Source: Paucimonas lemoignei (lineage in GTDB: Bacteria > Pseudomonadota > Gammaproteobacteria > Burkholderiales > Burkholderiaceae_D). From it: a stretch of DNA of 64,000 nt. The position numbers and the translations under genes are program-made. The stretch spans positions 62,001 to 126,000 of the forward strand of contig NZ_SLZQ01000004.1 in assembly GCF_004342585.1 (NCBI RefSeq), written 5' to 3'. The notes below the pieces were generated by a model. It was not told where the DNA came from and made no database searches. It saw only the letters and a list, made by a program, of their open reading frames with translations. Numbering within the stretch: the stretch's first letter is position 1; every line of letters begins with the position of its first letter. Below, piece after piece: positions 22,280 through 30,140 of this stretch.

Positions 22280-24655
22280 ATGATGCCTGATCCTTCTGCT
22301 GACGATACCCGCCAGCCTGAATCTGCCCCTGCGCGACGTCGCTCCATCCCTGTCGTCATACTGCGTTTGCTAGCCGGCGCGGTTGGTACGGTAGCCGCCT
22401 TGGCGTTGGCGGGAGTCCTGGTCATAGCCTTCATTTTGGCAATGGCTTATCCCAACCTTCCCGCTCTTACTACCCTGATGGATTACCGCCCGAAGATTCC
22501 TTTGCGGATTTTTTCGGCGGATAACGTGTTGATTGGTGAATTCGGCGAAGAACGACGCAGCATGGTGCGGGTCAAGGACATTCCTGACATTATGAAAAAA
22601 GCCGTGCTGGCGATCGAGGATGACCGTTTTTACGAGCACAGCGGCGTGGATTATCTGGGTATCGTGCGCGCTGCCCTTCACAATGTCACCGGCGGCAGCA
22701 AGCAGGGGGCTTCCACGATCACGCAGCAGGTGGCGCGCAACTTCTTCCTGTCGAGCGAGCAGACCGTCAAGCGCAAGGTGTATGAAATGCTGCTGGCGTG
22801 GAAAATTGAACAGAATCTGTCCAAGGACCAGATTCTCGAAATCTATATGAACCAGATTTATCTGGGGCAGCGCGCCTATGGCTTTGCCTCCGCCGCGCAA
22901 ATCTATTTCGGCAAGAAGCTCAATCAACTTTCCGTCGCCGAGGCAGCCATGCTGGCCGGCTTGCCCAAGGCGCCGTCGGCTTACAATCCGGTCGCCAATC
23001 CCAAGCGCGCCAAGGTACGGCAGCAATACATCATTCAGCGGATGTACGATCTTGGCTATATCACGGCGGAACAATACGAGCAGGCCCGCAATGAATCCCT
23101 GAAGGTAAAGACCGACAGCGGCGCCTTCGGCATCCATGCTGAATATGTGGCCGAAATGGCGCGCCAGATGGTGTACGACCAGTTCAAGGAAGACACCTAT
23201 ACGCGCGGCTTGAACGTTTTCACGACCATTACCAAGGCTGACCAGGATGCCGCGTATCTGGCATTGCGCCGTGGCGTAATGGATTACGTCAAGCGCCATG
23301 GTTATCGTGGCCCGGAAGGCTACATGGAAATTCCGGCCAATAAGGAAGAAGCCGACAATGCCATCGAAGTAGAATTGGCCGAACATCCGGATAGCGACGA
23401 TATCGTCGCTGCCGTGGTGCTGGAAGCCGATCCCAAACGCGTGCGCGCCATGCTCGCTTCGGGCGAGGAAATCGAGATCCCTGCAGCCGGCCTGACATTT
23501 GCCGCCAGCGGATTCAGCGAGAAAACCCCGCCCAACAAGCGCATCCGCCGTGGCGCCATTGTGCGCGTCACGCAGGAGGGCAAGACTTGGCATATCACGC
23601 AAATGCCGGAAGTTGAATCCGCTTTCATCGCTGCCAATACCGAAGATGGCGCCATCCGCGCCCTGGTCGGCGGTTTCGACTTCAACCGCAACAAATTCAA
23701 CCACGTGACCCAGGCCTGGCGTCAGCCGGGCTCCTCATTCAAGCCGTTTATCTATTCCGCCTCGCTGGAAAAAGGCTTGTCGCCGGGGACCGTCATCAAT
23801 GACTCGCCGATCAGCTTCAATGCCGGCCAGACCGGTGGACAAGCCTGGGAACCGAAGAACTATGACGGCAAGTACGATGGGCCGATGACCATGCGCCGCG
23901 GCCTGGCCAAGTCGAAAAACATGATCTCGATCCGCATCCTGCACAAGATCGGCGCCCGCTATGGCCAGGAATTTGTAACGCGCTTCGGTTTCGATGCGGA
24001 GAAAAATCCGCCCTATCTCACCCTGGCGCTCGGCGCAGGTAATGTCACGCCGCTGCAGATGGCAAGCGCCTATGCGGTGTTTGCCAACGGCGGTTACAAG
24101 GTCAGTCCATACCTGATTTCCAAGGTAACCGATAGCACCGGCAGGGTATTGACGCAAGCCACGCCGGACCGTGCCGGCGATGAATCCCATCGCGTTCTCG
24201 ATGCGCGCAATGCCTTCCTGATGGATAGCATGATGAAAGATGTCGTCAAATCCGGCACGGCGACCAAGGCACTGGCATTGAAACGTCCGGATTTGGCAGG
24301 CAAAACCGGCACGACCAATGATTCGGTGGATGCCTGGTTCGCCGGTTATCAGCCCAAGGTGGTGGCTGTTGCCTGGATTGGTTTCGACCAGCCCAAGAAC
24401 TTGGGCAACCGTGAAACCGGCGGCGGCTTGGCCTTGCCGATCTGGGTCAGCTACATGCAACAGGCATTGAAAGACGTGCCGGTAATGGAGCCTGTCATTC
24501 CGGATGGCATCATCCAGGTGGGCAGCGAATTCTATTACGCTGAAAATCCGCCGGGCAGCGGCGTGCGCAATCTGGGCATAGCGGAAGCGCCGCATACGCC
24601 TCCCTCCGCCGAGGAAGGCAAAACTGGCGATGAAGTGAAGAATCAGCTGTTCTGA
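22280..24655 (+). CDS. mrcA: Penicillin-binding protein 1A (bifunctional)
   Basis: Peptidoglycan glycosyltransferase/transpeptidase anchored in the inner membrane. The product is 791 aa. The transmembrane anchor is at about residues 30-55. In the GT51 domain the catalytic Glu is E113 in IEDDRFYEH, and GASTITQQVARN follows. The transpeptidase has the SxxK serine S485 with K488, SKN at 545-547 and KTGT at 675-678. An OB-like insert lies between the two domains, as in PBP1A. Divergence from the pilMNOPQ operon is a conserved arrangement in proteobacteria. Two adjacent ATG codons occur at the start. Confidence 0.96.
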   Translation: MMPDPSADDTRQPESAPARRRSIPVVILRLLAGAVGTVAALALAGVLVIAFILAMAYPNLPALTTLMDYRPKIPLRIFSADNVLIGEFGEERRSMVRVKDIPDIMKKAVLAIEDDRFYEHSGVDYLGIVRAALHNVTGGSKQGASTITQQVARNFFLSSEQTVKRKVYEMLLAWKIEQNLSKDQILEIYMNQIYLGQRAYGFASAAQIYFGKKLNQLSVAEAAMLAGLPKAPSAYNPVANPKRAKVRQQYIIQRMYDLGYITAEQYEQARNESLKVKTDSGAFGIHAEYVAEMARQMVYDQFKEDTYTRGLNVFTTITKADQDAAYLALRRGVMDYVKRHGYRGPEGYMEIPANKEEADNAIEVELAEHPDSDDIVAAVVLEADPKRVRAMLASGEEIEIPAAGLTFAASGFSEKTPPNKRIRRGAIVRVTQEGKTWHITQMPEVESAFIAANTEDGAIRALVGGFDFNRNKFNHVTQAWRQPGSSFKPFIYSASLEKGLSPGTVINDSPISFNAGQTGGQAWEPKNYDGKYDGPMTMRRGLAKSKNMISIRILHKIGARYGQEFVTRFGFDAEKNPPYLTLALGAGNVTPLQMASAYAVFANGGYKVSPYLISKVTDSTGRVLTQATPDRAGDESHRVLDARNAFLMDSMMKDVVKSGTATKALALKRPDLAGKTGTTNDSVDAWFAGYQPKVVAVAWIGFDQPKNLGNRETGGGLALPIWVSYMQQALKDVPVMEPVIPDGIIQVGSEFYYAENPPGSGVRNLGIAEAPHTPPSAEEGKTGDEVKNQLF

Positions 24656-24659
24656 CGCC

Positions 24660-24680
24660 GCTTGCCTGATACAGGCAAGC
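24660..24680 (+). terminator. hairpin after PBP1A gene, no U-tract
   Basis: A perfect 9-bp stem GCTTGCCTG/CAGGCAAGC with a 3-nt loop begins 4 bp after the stop codon. It lacks a downstream T-run, so it may be a 3'-end stabiliser or a Rho-assisted end rather than an intrinsic terminator. It is symmetric and could also act on the convergent cyaY transcript. Confidence 0.4.
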
Positions 24681-24717
24681 TACTGACTCATGCCGTCTGG
24701 CTTATGCGATCCTTTGA

Positions 24718-25053
24718 TCAGGCGGCATCGAGGCGGATCGGGCGACCGGCCTGCTCGCCCACCAAGCGCTCGAGGGCCGTGAACAATTCGTCGCCGCTAC
24801 GCGTATCCACCCAGCGCTCTCCGCTGCGTTTGTAATGGAAGCCGCCGGAGCGCGCGGCCACCCAGATTTCCTGCATCGGCGCCTGGCTGTTAATGATGAT
24901 TTTGCTGCCGGTCTCGACCAGCTCGACTTCCAGCACATTGCCGGCCCGGCTGCATTCGACATCCAGGTCGGCGGCATCAGCGGCGTGTTCCAGCGCGCGT
25001 TCAATGCCGTTCAGGGTGGTTTCGGCCAGATCCAGGAATTCCGTTTCGGTCAT
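24718..25053 (-). CDS. cyaY: Frataxin-like iron donor CyaY
   Basis: Bacterial frataxin, an iron-binding regulator of Fe-S cluster assembly. The product is 111 aa, near the usual 105-110. The acidic first helix (MTETEFLDLAETTLNGIE) and the beta-sheet motif QEIWVAARSGGFHYK are typical. The ATG at 25053 is chosen by homology; the longer in-frame reading would run into lptM. Divergent from lptM-lysA, as in many proteobacteria. Confidence 0.94.
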   Translation of the reverse strand: MTETEFLDLAETTLNGIERALEHAADAADLDVECSRAGNVLEVELVETGSKIIINSQAPMQEIWVAARSGGFHYKRSGERWVDTRSGDELFTALERLVGEQAGRPIRLDAA

Positions 25054-25081
25054 GCTACACTCCAGTGCATTTCGATAAACC

Positions 25082-25303
25082 GTGATTGTAATCGTGAAGC
25101 CCAATTTTATTTCGCCGCGCCGCGCACTTTATGCTTCGCTTGCCGCCCTGCTCTGCCTGCTCGCTGCTTGCGGGCAAAAGGGACCACTGTTCCTGCCCAG
25201 CAAACCGGCAGCGGCAACGCCTGCACCGGTCAACGTGCCGACCACAACGACGACCGTCACAACGACAACCACCGTATCCGTCCCTTCGACCACTACCCGC
25301 TAA
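25082..25303 (+). CDS. lptM: LPS-assembly lipoprotein LptM (YifL-like)
   Basis: Small outer-membrane lipoprotein that in E. coli assists LptD oxidative maturation. The product is 73 aa if the GTG at 25082 is used, or 69 aa from GTG at 25094; neither is ATG. The signal peptide ends in a lipobox LLAAC, followed by the family signature GQKGPLFLP. The remaining tail is unusual: it is almost entirely Thr, Val, Pro and Ala with two runs of five Thr. Located directly before lysA, the conserved place for this gene. Confidence 0.88.
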   Translation: MIVIVKPNFISPRRALYASLAALLCLLAACGQKGPLFLPSKPAAATPAPVNVPTTTTTVTTTTTVSVPSTTTR

Positions 25304-25313
25304 CTGAATTGCC

Positions 25314-26597
25314 ATGTCGCATTTTGCTTACCGCAATGGCGTGCTTTGCGCCGAAAATCTGCCCCTGACTGAAATCGCCCAGCGTTTCGGCACTCCGACC
25401 TATGTCTATTCCAAGGCAGCGCTGCTGGAAAATTATGCCGCGTATGCGAATGCCTGCAAAAAGCATGGCCGCGACGACAAGACGGCGCTGGTGTGCTATT
25501 CGGTGAAATCGAACTCCAACCTGGCGGTACTGAACCTGCTGGCGCGTCAAGGCTCGGGCTTCGACATTGTCTCCGGCGGCGAATTGCTGCGCGTGCTGGC
25601 GGCGGGCGGCGATCCGCGCAAGGTGATTTTTTCGGGCGTTGGCAAGTCGCGCGATGAAATGCGCCTGGCGCTGTCGCATGACATCCTGTGCTTCAATGTC
25701 GAATCGGTGGCCGAACTGCATCGCTTGAATGAAGTGGCGGGAGAACTTGGCAAGCGCGCGCCGATTTCGCTGCGCGTCAATCCTAACGTCGATCCCAAGA
25801 CGCATCCTTATATCTCTACCGGCCTGAAGGAAAACAAATTCGGCGTGGCGTTCGAGGAAGCGCTTGACATCTACCGCACTGCCGCCAAGCTGGCGCACAT
25901 CCACGTCACCGGGATCGATTGCCACATCGGCTCGCAATTGCTGGATGACGCCCCGCTCCTGGAAGCGCTCGACAAGCTGATCGAACTGGTGGATACGCTG
26001 ACCGACGAAGGCATTGCGATTCACCACCTCGATATCGGCGGCGGTATCGGCATCGTCTATGACCAGGACAAGCCGGTGGCAGTCGGCGATTACCTTGGCC
26101 GCCTGTTCACCCGCATCGATGGCTGGCGCGCGGCGCGTCATGGCAATGCACCGATCACGGTCTTGTTCGAGCCGGGACGCTCGATCGTCGGCAATGCCGG
26201 CATCCTGCTGACCGAAGTGCAGTATTTGAAGCATGGCGAGACAAAGAATTTCGCCATCGTCGATGCCGCCATGAATGACTTGATGCGCCCGGCGATGTAT
26301 GAAGCCTGGCATGGCGTGCAAGCCGTGCGCCAGCGCGAAGGCAGTCCCAACACGTATGACGTGGTCGGTCCCGTGTGCGAATCCGGCGATTGGCTGGCAC
26401 GCTCGCGTTCGCTGAACATCGAGCAAGGCGACTTGCTGGCGATTCTCTCGGCCGGTGCTTACGGCATGACGATGTCATCCAACTACAATACGCGTGGCCG
26501 GGCTGCCGAAGTCATTGTCGATGGCAGCGAAATGCATCTGGTGCGTCCACGCGAATTGCCGGAACAATTATTTGCACAGGAAAAGCTGCTGGCTTAA
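25314..26597 (+). CDS. lysA: Diaminopimelate decarboxylase
   Basis: PLP-dependent fold-III decarboxylase, last step of lysine synthesis. The product is 427 aa. The PLP lysine lies in CYSVKSNSNLAVL near residue 64; the glycine-rich phosphate loop HLDIGGGIGI, and GPVCESGDWLA with the active-site Cys, are intact. It starts 10 bp after lptM, so the two are co-transcribed, and is closed by the terminator at 26652. Confidence 0.97.
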   Translation: MSHFAYRNGVLCAENLPLTEIAQRFGTPTYVYSKAALLENYAAYANACKKHGRDDKTALVCYSVKSNSNLAVLNLLARQGSGFDIVSGGELLRVLAAGGDPRKVIFSGVGKSRDEMRLALSHDILCFNVESVAELHRLNEVAGELGKRAPISLRVNPNVDPKTHPYISTGLKENKFGVAFEEALDIYRTAAKLAHIHVTGIDCHIGSQLLDDAPLLEALDKLIELVDTLTDEGIAIHHLDIGGGIGIVYDQDKPVAVGDYLGRLFTRIDGWRAARHGNAPITVLFEPGRSIVGNAGILLTEVQYLKHGETKNFAIVDAAMNDLMRPAMYEAWHGVQAVRQREGSPNTYDVVGPVCESGDWLARSRSLNIEQGDLLAILSAGAYGMTMSSNYNTRGRAAEVIVDGSEMHLVRPRELPEQLFAQEKLLA

Positions 26598-26648
26598 AGC
26601 GTAGCAATCACCCACTACCGCCGGCACTGAATAAACTGGCAGGGCCGA

Positions 26649-27284
26649 TCAACGGGGCGCAGTTCGCAAGGGCTGCGCCCCGTTTTTCATGAAGCGCCAG
26701 TACAGCCTCAGGCCGAGCAAAATGGCGATGATCACGCCGAACAAGATGGGTTCGGCAAAATCGTTTTTCCCCGCCTTCATCCACCAGAAATGCAAAATGC
26801 CCAGCGGCGCGATCAAGTAGATCAGGCGGTGCAGCCGCTGCCAACTCTTGCCTCCGAGGCGTCGAACCATGGCATTCGTGCTGGTTAGCGCCAGCGGAAT
26901 CAACAAGATGAAAGCGGTAAAGCCGACTGCGATAAACGGCCGCTTCAACACATCGCGCCACATTTCCTCTAGGTCGAAGAAGTGATCGAACCACAGGAAG
27001 GTCGTGAAATGCAGAACGGCATAAAAAAAACAAAATAGTCCCAGCATGCGCCGCAATTTGATCAGCCACGGCATTTGCAGCAGCCGGCGCAAGGGCGTAA
27101 TGGCCAACGTCAGGCAGAGAAAATACAAGGTCCAGTCGCCGGTGCTGCGCGTGATGAATTCAATCGGATTGGCGCCCAGTCGGTCGGTGAACCCAAACCA
27201 TATCAGGCGCGCCAGCGGCATGAGCGCCGCAAGAAACACGGCAATCTTAATTGCCCGCAGCTGCGTCGATCCCGGCTGAAACAT
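26649..27284 (-). CDS. msrQ: Heme-binding membrane subunit MsrQ
   Basis: Inner-membrane b-type haem protein (ferric-reductase-like fold) that passes electrons from the quinone pool to MsrP. The product is 211 aa with about six transmembrane segments; conserved histidines appear in YAVLHFTTF and LGILHFWW, and in the loop WQRLHRLIY. It is 31 bp downstream of msrP. The C-terminal eleven codons double as the stem of the lysA terminator on the other strand. Confidence 0.95.
   Translation of the reverse strand: MFQPGSTQLRAIKIAVFLAALMPLARLIWFGFTDRLGANPIEFITRSTGDWTLYFLCLTLAITPLRRLLQMPWLIKLRRMLGLFCFFYAVLHFTTFLWFDHFFDLEEMWRDVLKRPFIAVGFTAFILLIPLALTSTNAMVRRLGGKSWQRLHRLIYLIAPLGILHFWWMKAGKNDFAEPILFGVIIAILLGLRLYWRFMKNGAQPLRTAPR
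26652..26688 (+). terminator. Rho-independent terminator of lysA, inside msrQ
   Basis: An 11-bp perfect stem ACGGGGCGCAG/CTGCGCCCCGT (26652-26662, 26673-26683) with a 10-nt loop is followed by TTTTT. It lies 55 bp past the lysA stop, wholly within the last codons of the convergent msrQ gene. Confidence 0.8.
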
Positions 27285-27315
27285 AAGCGCCCCTATCGTC
27301 TTCAGTCAATCCGTC

Positions 27316-28296
27316 TCAGAAAAACTTGCGCAAATCCATGCCGGTATACAGCGATGCGACTTCACTATAACCATTGAACATCAGGGTTTTGCGCTTGCGG
27401 GTAAAGAAGCTGTCTTCACCGATACGCCGCTCGCTCGCCTGCGACCAGCGCGGGTGATCCACGTCTGGATTCACATTCGAATAAAAGCCATACTCGCGCG
27501 GCGCCGCAAGATTCCAGGCAGTCTTGGGCTCGTCGCGGGTAAAGCGGATTTTGACGATCGACTTGGCGGATTTAAAACCGTACTTCCACGGCACCACGAC
27601 CCGCACCGGCGCGCCATTTTGGTTAGGCAAGACTTCGCCATACATGCCCAACGTGAGCAATGTCAGCGGATGCATCGCTTCATCCAGGCGCAAGCCTTCC
27701 GTGTACGGCCAGTCCAGCACGGGGCTGCCGATACCCGGCATCTGGCGCTTGTCTGCCAAGGAGATGAATTCGATGTACTTGGCATTCCCCGTCGGCTCGA
27801 CTTTTTTGATTAATGCCGAGAGCGAATACCCGATCCAGGGAATCACCATGGACCAGCCTTCAACGCAACGCAGGCGATAGATGCGTTCTTCCAGCGGCGC
27901 CAGCTTGCGCAGGCTATCGATATCCATGACTTGGGGCTTCTTGACTTCGCCCTCGATCGCCACAGTCCAGGGAGTGGTTTTCAAGGAGCCGCCATAGCGG
28001 GAAGGATCGGTCTTGTCCGTGCCGAACTCATAAAAATTATTGTACGTCGTGGCATCCTTGTAGGCTGTCGGCTTATCCATGACCACGTACGCGGCATTCC
28101 TTGTCGCCGGCAGCTTCTGCGCCGTGGCGGACTGGGCAAATGCCTCGCGCCCGAGCATTTCCAGTAACGCGCCGCCTGCAATCGACCCCAGCGCCATACG
28201 CTGGATGAATTGACGACGCGATTCGAATACCTCGCGCAGCGTAATTTCCGAAGCAAAAGGCCGGTCGATTCCATTGGGATTCTGCTTGAATAACAT
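27316..28296 (-). CDS. msrP: Periplasmic methionine sulfoxide reductase, catalytic subunit MsrP
   Basis: Molybdopterin enzyme that repairs oxidised methionine in periplasmic proteins. The product is 326 aa. A twin-arginine signal [10 protein letters not shown] puts the two Arg at 27-28, matching Tat export. The Mo-ligating Cys is in [11 protein letters not shown]. The ATG at 28296 has a GGAG 6 bp ahead; an alternative ATG at 28308 would overlap that ribosome-binding site. It forms an operon with msrQ and lies downstream of an ECF sigma/anti-sigma pair, suggesting stress control. Confidence 0.95.
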   Translation of the reverse strand: MLFKQNPNGIDRPFASEITLREVFESRRQFIQRMALGSIAGGALLEMLGREAFAQSATAQKLPATRNAAYVVMDKPTAYKDATTYNNFYEFGTDKTDPSRYGGSLKTTPWTVAIEGEVKKPQVMDIDSLRKLAPLEERIYRLRCVEGWSMVIPWIGYSLSALIKKVEPTGNAKYIEFISLADKRQMPGIGSPVLDWPYTEGLRLDEAMHPLTLLTLGMYGEVLPNQNGAPVRVVVPWKYGFKSAKSIVKIRFTRDEPKTAWNLAAPREYGFYSNVNPDVDHPRWSQASERRIGEDSFFTRKRKTLMFNGYSEVASLYTGMDLRKFF

Positions 28297-28334
28297 GGGA
28301 TGCTCCATCAAGGTCTGGCTATCTATGCAGAATA

Positions 28335-28346
28335 GTCGATTATCCC
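28335..28346 (-). promoter_or_regulatory. possible ECF-type promoter motif upstream of msrP
   Basis: The minus strand reads GGGATAATCGAC here, 39 bp before the msrP start, with GTAAGG (28360-28355) 16 bp before the CGAC. A near match, GGAATAATTCGAC, lies upstream of the secreted-protein gene at 30110-30122. Shared motif is observed; a role as ECF sigma target is inference. Confidence 0.25.
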
Positions 28347-28368
28347 GGTACAAACCTTACATCTTGTT

Positions 28369-29130
28369 TTACGATTGCAGCCTTGCATGAACGGCTTGGG
28401 CGACTTCCAGCATGCGCGCCTTGGTGATACCTCCCGACAAGGCATAGCCATAGTTTTGGTCAATCCAGTAGAACACGGTATTGCCGCCTTTTTCCATGAG
28501 CTGAAAACCGGTTCCCGGATGCGTACGTCCCGCATGCTTGACCGTCAGCGTCAAGCGTTCGCCCGTCGCCGATTCATACATCAATTGCGCCAAGGGGCCT
28601 TCGCCGCTCGGCAGCAAGCGTCCGCCAAGCAAGGTGAATCCCTGCTGCTGCAAGTCGGGAGCGCGAATCGGCGCGTCGAGCCGCTTGGAAAGCCAGGTCA
28701 GCAAATGTGCCTGCTGCTCGGCGCTGACTTCGACCGGATGACGCTTTTCCGCGACAAACAAGACATGGGCCGCCAACGCATCCTTGGCAAACGCCGCCGC
28801 GCCGGCTGTCACGGTGGGTGGGGCGAGATAACCATGGGCAAACCATCCGGCAATCAAGCCGCAAGCCATGCAAACGATGCCAGCGGCCAGCGCTCTTAAC
28901 ATGGGCTGCGGCTTCAACGCTGCTGTCAATCGCATGGGAATGGCTTCATTCATGATGCCGTCGTAAAGGCGATGCATCGCCTGGTTTTGCTCGCGCCATT
29001 GGTGCACCTGTTCCTGTTCCTGCGCCTGCGGCTGGCTAGCCAGATAACCTTCGACCTGCGCGCGCCTGTCGGCATCGAGCTGGCCATCGACATAGGCGTG
29101 CAAATCCCTTTCCCCGATCGGTGCCGTCAT
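28369..29130 (-). CDS. Anti-sigma factor, single-pass membrane protein
   Basis: Probable anti-sigma factor for the ECF sigma gene immediately upstream (1-bp gap). The product is 253 aa. The N-terminal cytoplasmic part (about 1-75) begins with DLHAYVDGQLDADRRAQVEGYL, the typical RsiW/zinc-finger-like anti-sigma start but without the HxxxCxxC zinc motif. One transmembrane segment follows at about 78-102 and a periplasmic domain of about 150 residues. Position, topology and the DGQLD motif support the call; the signal it senses is unknown. Confidence 0.85.
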   Translation of the reverse strand: MTAPIGERDLHAYVDGQLDADRRAQVEGYLASQPQAQEQEQVHQWREQNQAMHRLYDGIMNEAIPMRLTAALKPQPMLRALAAGIVCMACGLIAGWFAHGYLAPPTVTAGAAAFAKDALAAHVLFVAEKRHPVEVSAEQQAHLLTWLSKRLDAPIRAPDLQQQGFTLLGGRLLPSGEGPLAQLMYESATGERLTLTVKHAGRTHPGTGFQLMEKGGNTVFYWIDQNYGYALSGGITKARMLEVAQAVHARLQS

Positions 29131-29131
29131 T

Positions 29132-29647
29132 TCACTTTACTCTGCTTAAATGCGTGGGCTTGGCAATACTTGAATCCGCCTGCCCGGATAGAATCGCGCG
29201 CAACTGGCTGCGTGCCCGCGTCAGCCGCGACATGACAGTGCCAATCGGCACTCCCAGGATCCCTGCGGCTTCCTGATAACTGACCTGCTCCAGTCCCACC
29301 AGCACGATGACAGCGCGATGGTCGGGCGACAGGCTGGCCAATGCCCGCTGCATGTCGAGCAACGTCCCCTCATCCGCTGCATTGCCCGGCTCAGGCATGC
29401 GTGGCGTAGTTGGCTCTTCCTGCTGACGGCGGTTACGTGCCAAATCGTTGAGATAGAGGCGATACAGGATCGTCATCAGCCAGGACGTCAGGTTGCCCTG
29501 TAGCCGGAAAAGCCAGCGGCGCCGCAGCGCCCGCTCCAGCGTATCCTGGACCAGATCATCCGCCCAGGCGGCATTGTGTGTCAAAGCCCGCGCGTAGCGC
29601 CGCAGGCGCGGGATCTGCAATGCCAATTCCTGGGAAAAGTCCGGCAC
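29132..29647 (-). CDS. ECF-family RNA polymerase sigma factor
   Basis: Extracytoplasmic-function sigma factor of 171 aa with region 2 (AWADDLVQDTLERALRR, then LTSWLMTILYRLYLND) and region 4 (ALASLSPDHRAVIVLV, VSYQEAAGILGVPIGTVMSRLTRAR). The start is a GTG at 29647, 12 bp after the preceding secreted-protein gene. The order secreted protein - sigma - anti-sigma - msrP - msrQ on one strand suggests an envelope oxidative-stress response. The tail past region 4 is not conserved-looking. Confidence 0.93.
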   Translation of the reverse strand: MPDFSQELALQIPRLRRYARALTHNAAWADDLVQDTLERALRRRWLFRLQGNLTSWLMTILYRLYLNDLARNRRQQEEPTTPRMPEPGNAADEGTLLDMQRALASLSPDHRAVIVLVGLEQVSYQEAAGILGVPIGTVMSRLTRARSQLRAILSGQADSSIAKPTHLSRVK

Positions 29648-29659
29648 GGCGCGCGACGC

Positions 29660-30040
29660 TTAAGGCTTGGCGACATGCCATTGGTTATTCAGGAAACCGT
29701 CACCCGTCTTGTCGCCCGGCTTTTGGTCCTTGGTCCAGGTATAGAGCGGCTTGCCCTTGTACGCCCATTGCTTCGTGCCATCGTCGCGCGTGACGATCGT
29801 GTAATCACCCGACGATTTGGCATCGGCCTGTGCCGTCAGCGGCGGCCAGTTGGTTGCGCAGGGACCGTTGCAGGCACTCTTGCCGCCGCTGTCGCGGTCA
29901 AAAGTGTAGAGCGTCATGCCAGCCTGGTTGATCAATACGCCATCGCTGGTCTTGACCGGAGCCTGCGCGCCCGCCATCGAGGCGCAGGCAGCCAGCAGTA
30001 CAGCCAGCGTTGCCGGAAAAATGGCGGAAATGGATTTCAT
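29660..30040 (-). CDS. COG4315-type secreted repeat protein
   Basis: Small exported protein of 126 aa with a signal peptide (MKSISAIFPATLAVLLAACASMAGAQA). Whether it is cut at the Ala-Cys as a lipoprotein (LLAAC) or after GAQA is not certain. The mature part has the family's Yx(F/W)xxD repeats: LYTFDRD and LYTWTKD, plus CNGPCATNWPPL. Function of the family is unknown; it is often found next to ECF sigma genes. The ATG at 30040 is chosen because it begins the signal peptide. Confidence 0.88.
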   Translation of the reverse strand: MKSISAIFPATLAVLLAACASMAGAQAPVKTSDGVLINQAGMTLYTFDRDSGGKSACNGPCATNWPPLTAQADAKSSGDYTIVTRDDGTKQWAYKGKPLYTWTKDQKPGDKTGDGFLNNQWHVAKP

Positions 30041-30109
30041 GAAGTCCTCGCTTAAAAGGTTGATCGGATGCGACAGAGAGCGCCGCACCCGAGGTAAACA
30101 ACCCGGACT

Positions 30110-30122
30110 GTCGAATTATTCC
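30110..30122 (-). promoter_or_regulatory. possible ECF-type promoter motif upstream of the COG4315 gene
   Basis: The minus strand reads GGAATAATTCGAC, 70 bp ahead of the start, with TTAAGG (30133-30128) just upstream. It resembles the site before msrP at 28335, but the spacing between TAAGG and CGAC differs by 2 nt. Weak, sequence-only evidence. Confidence 0.22.
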
Positions 30123-30140
30123 ATTCGCCTTAAAATTTTT

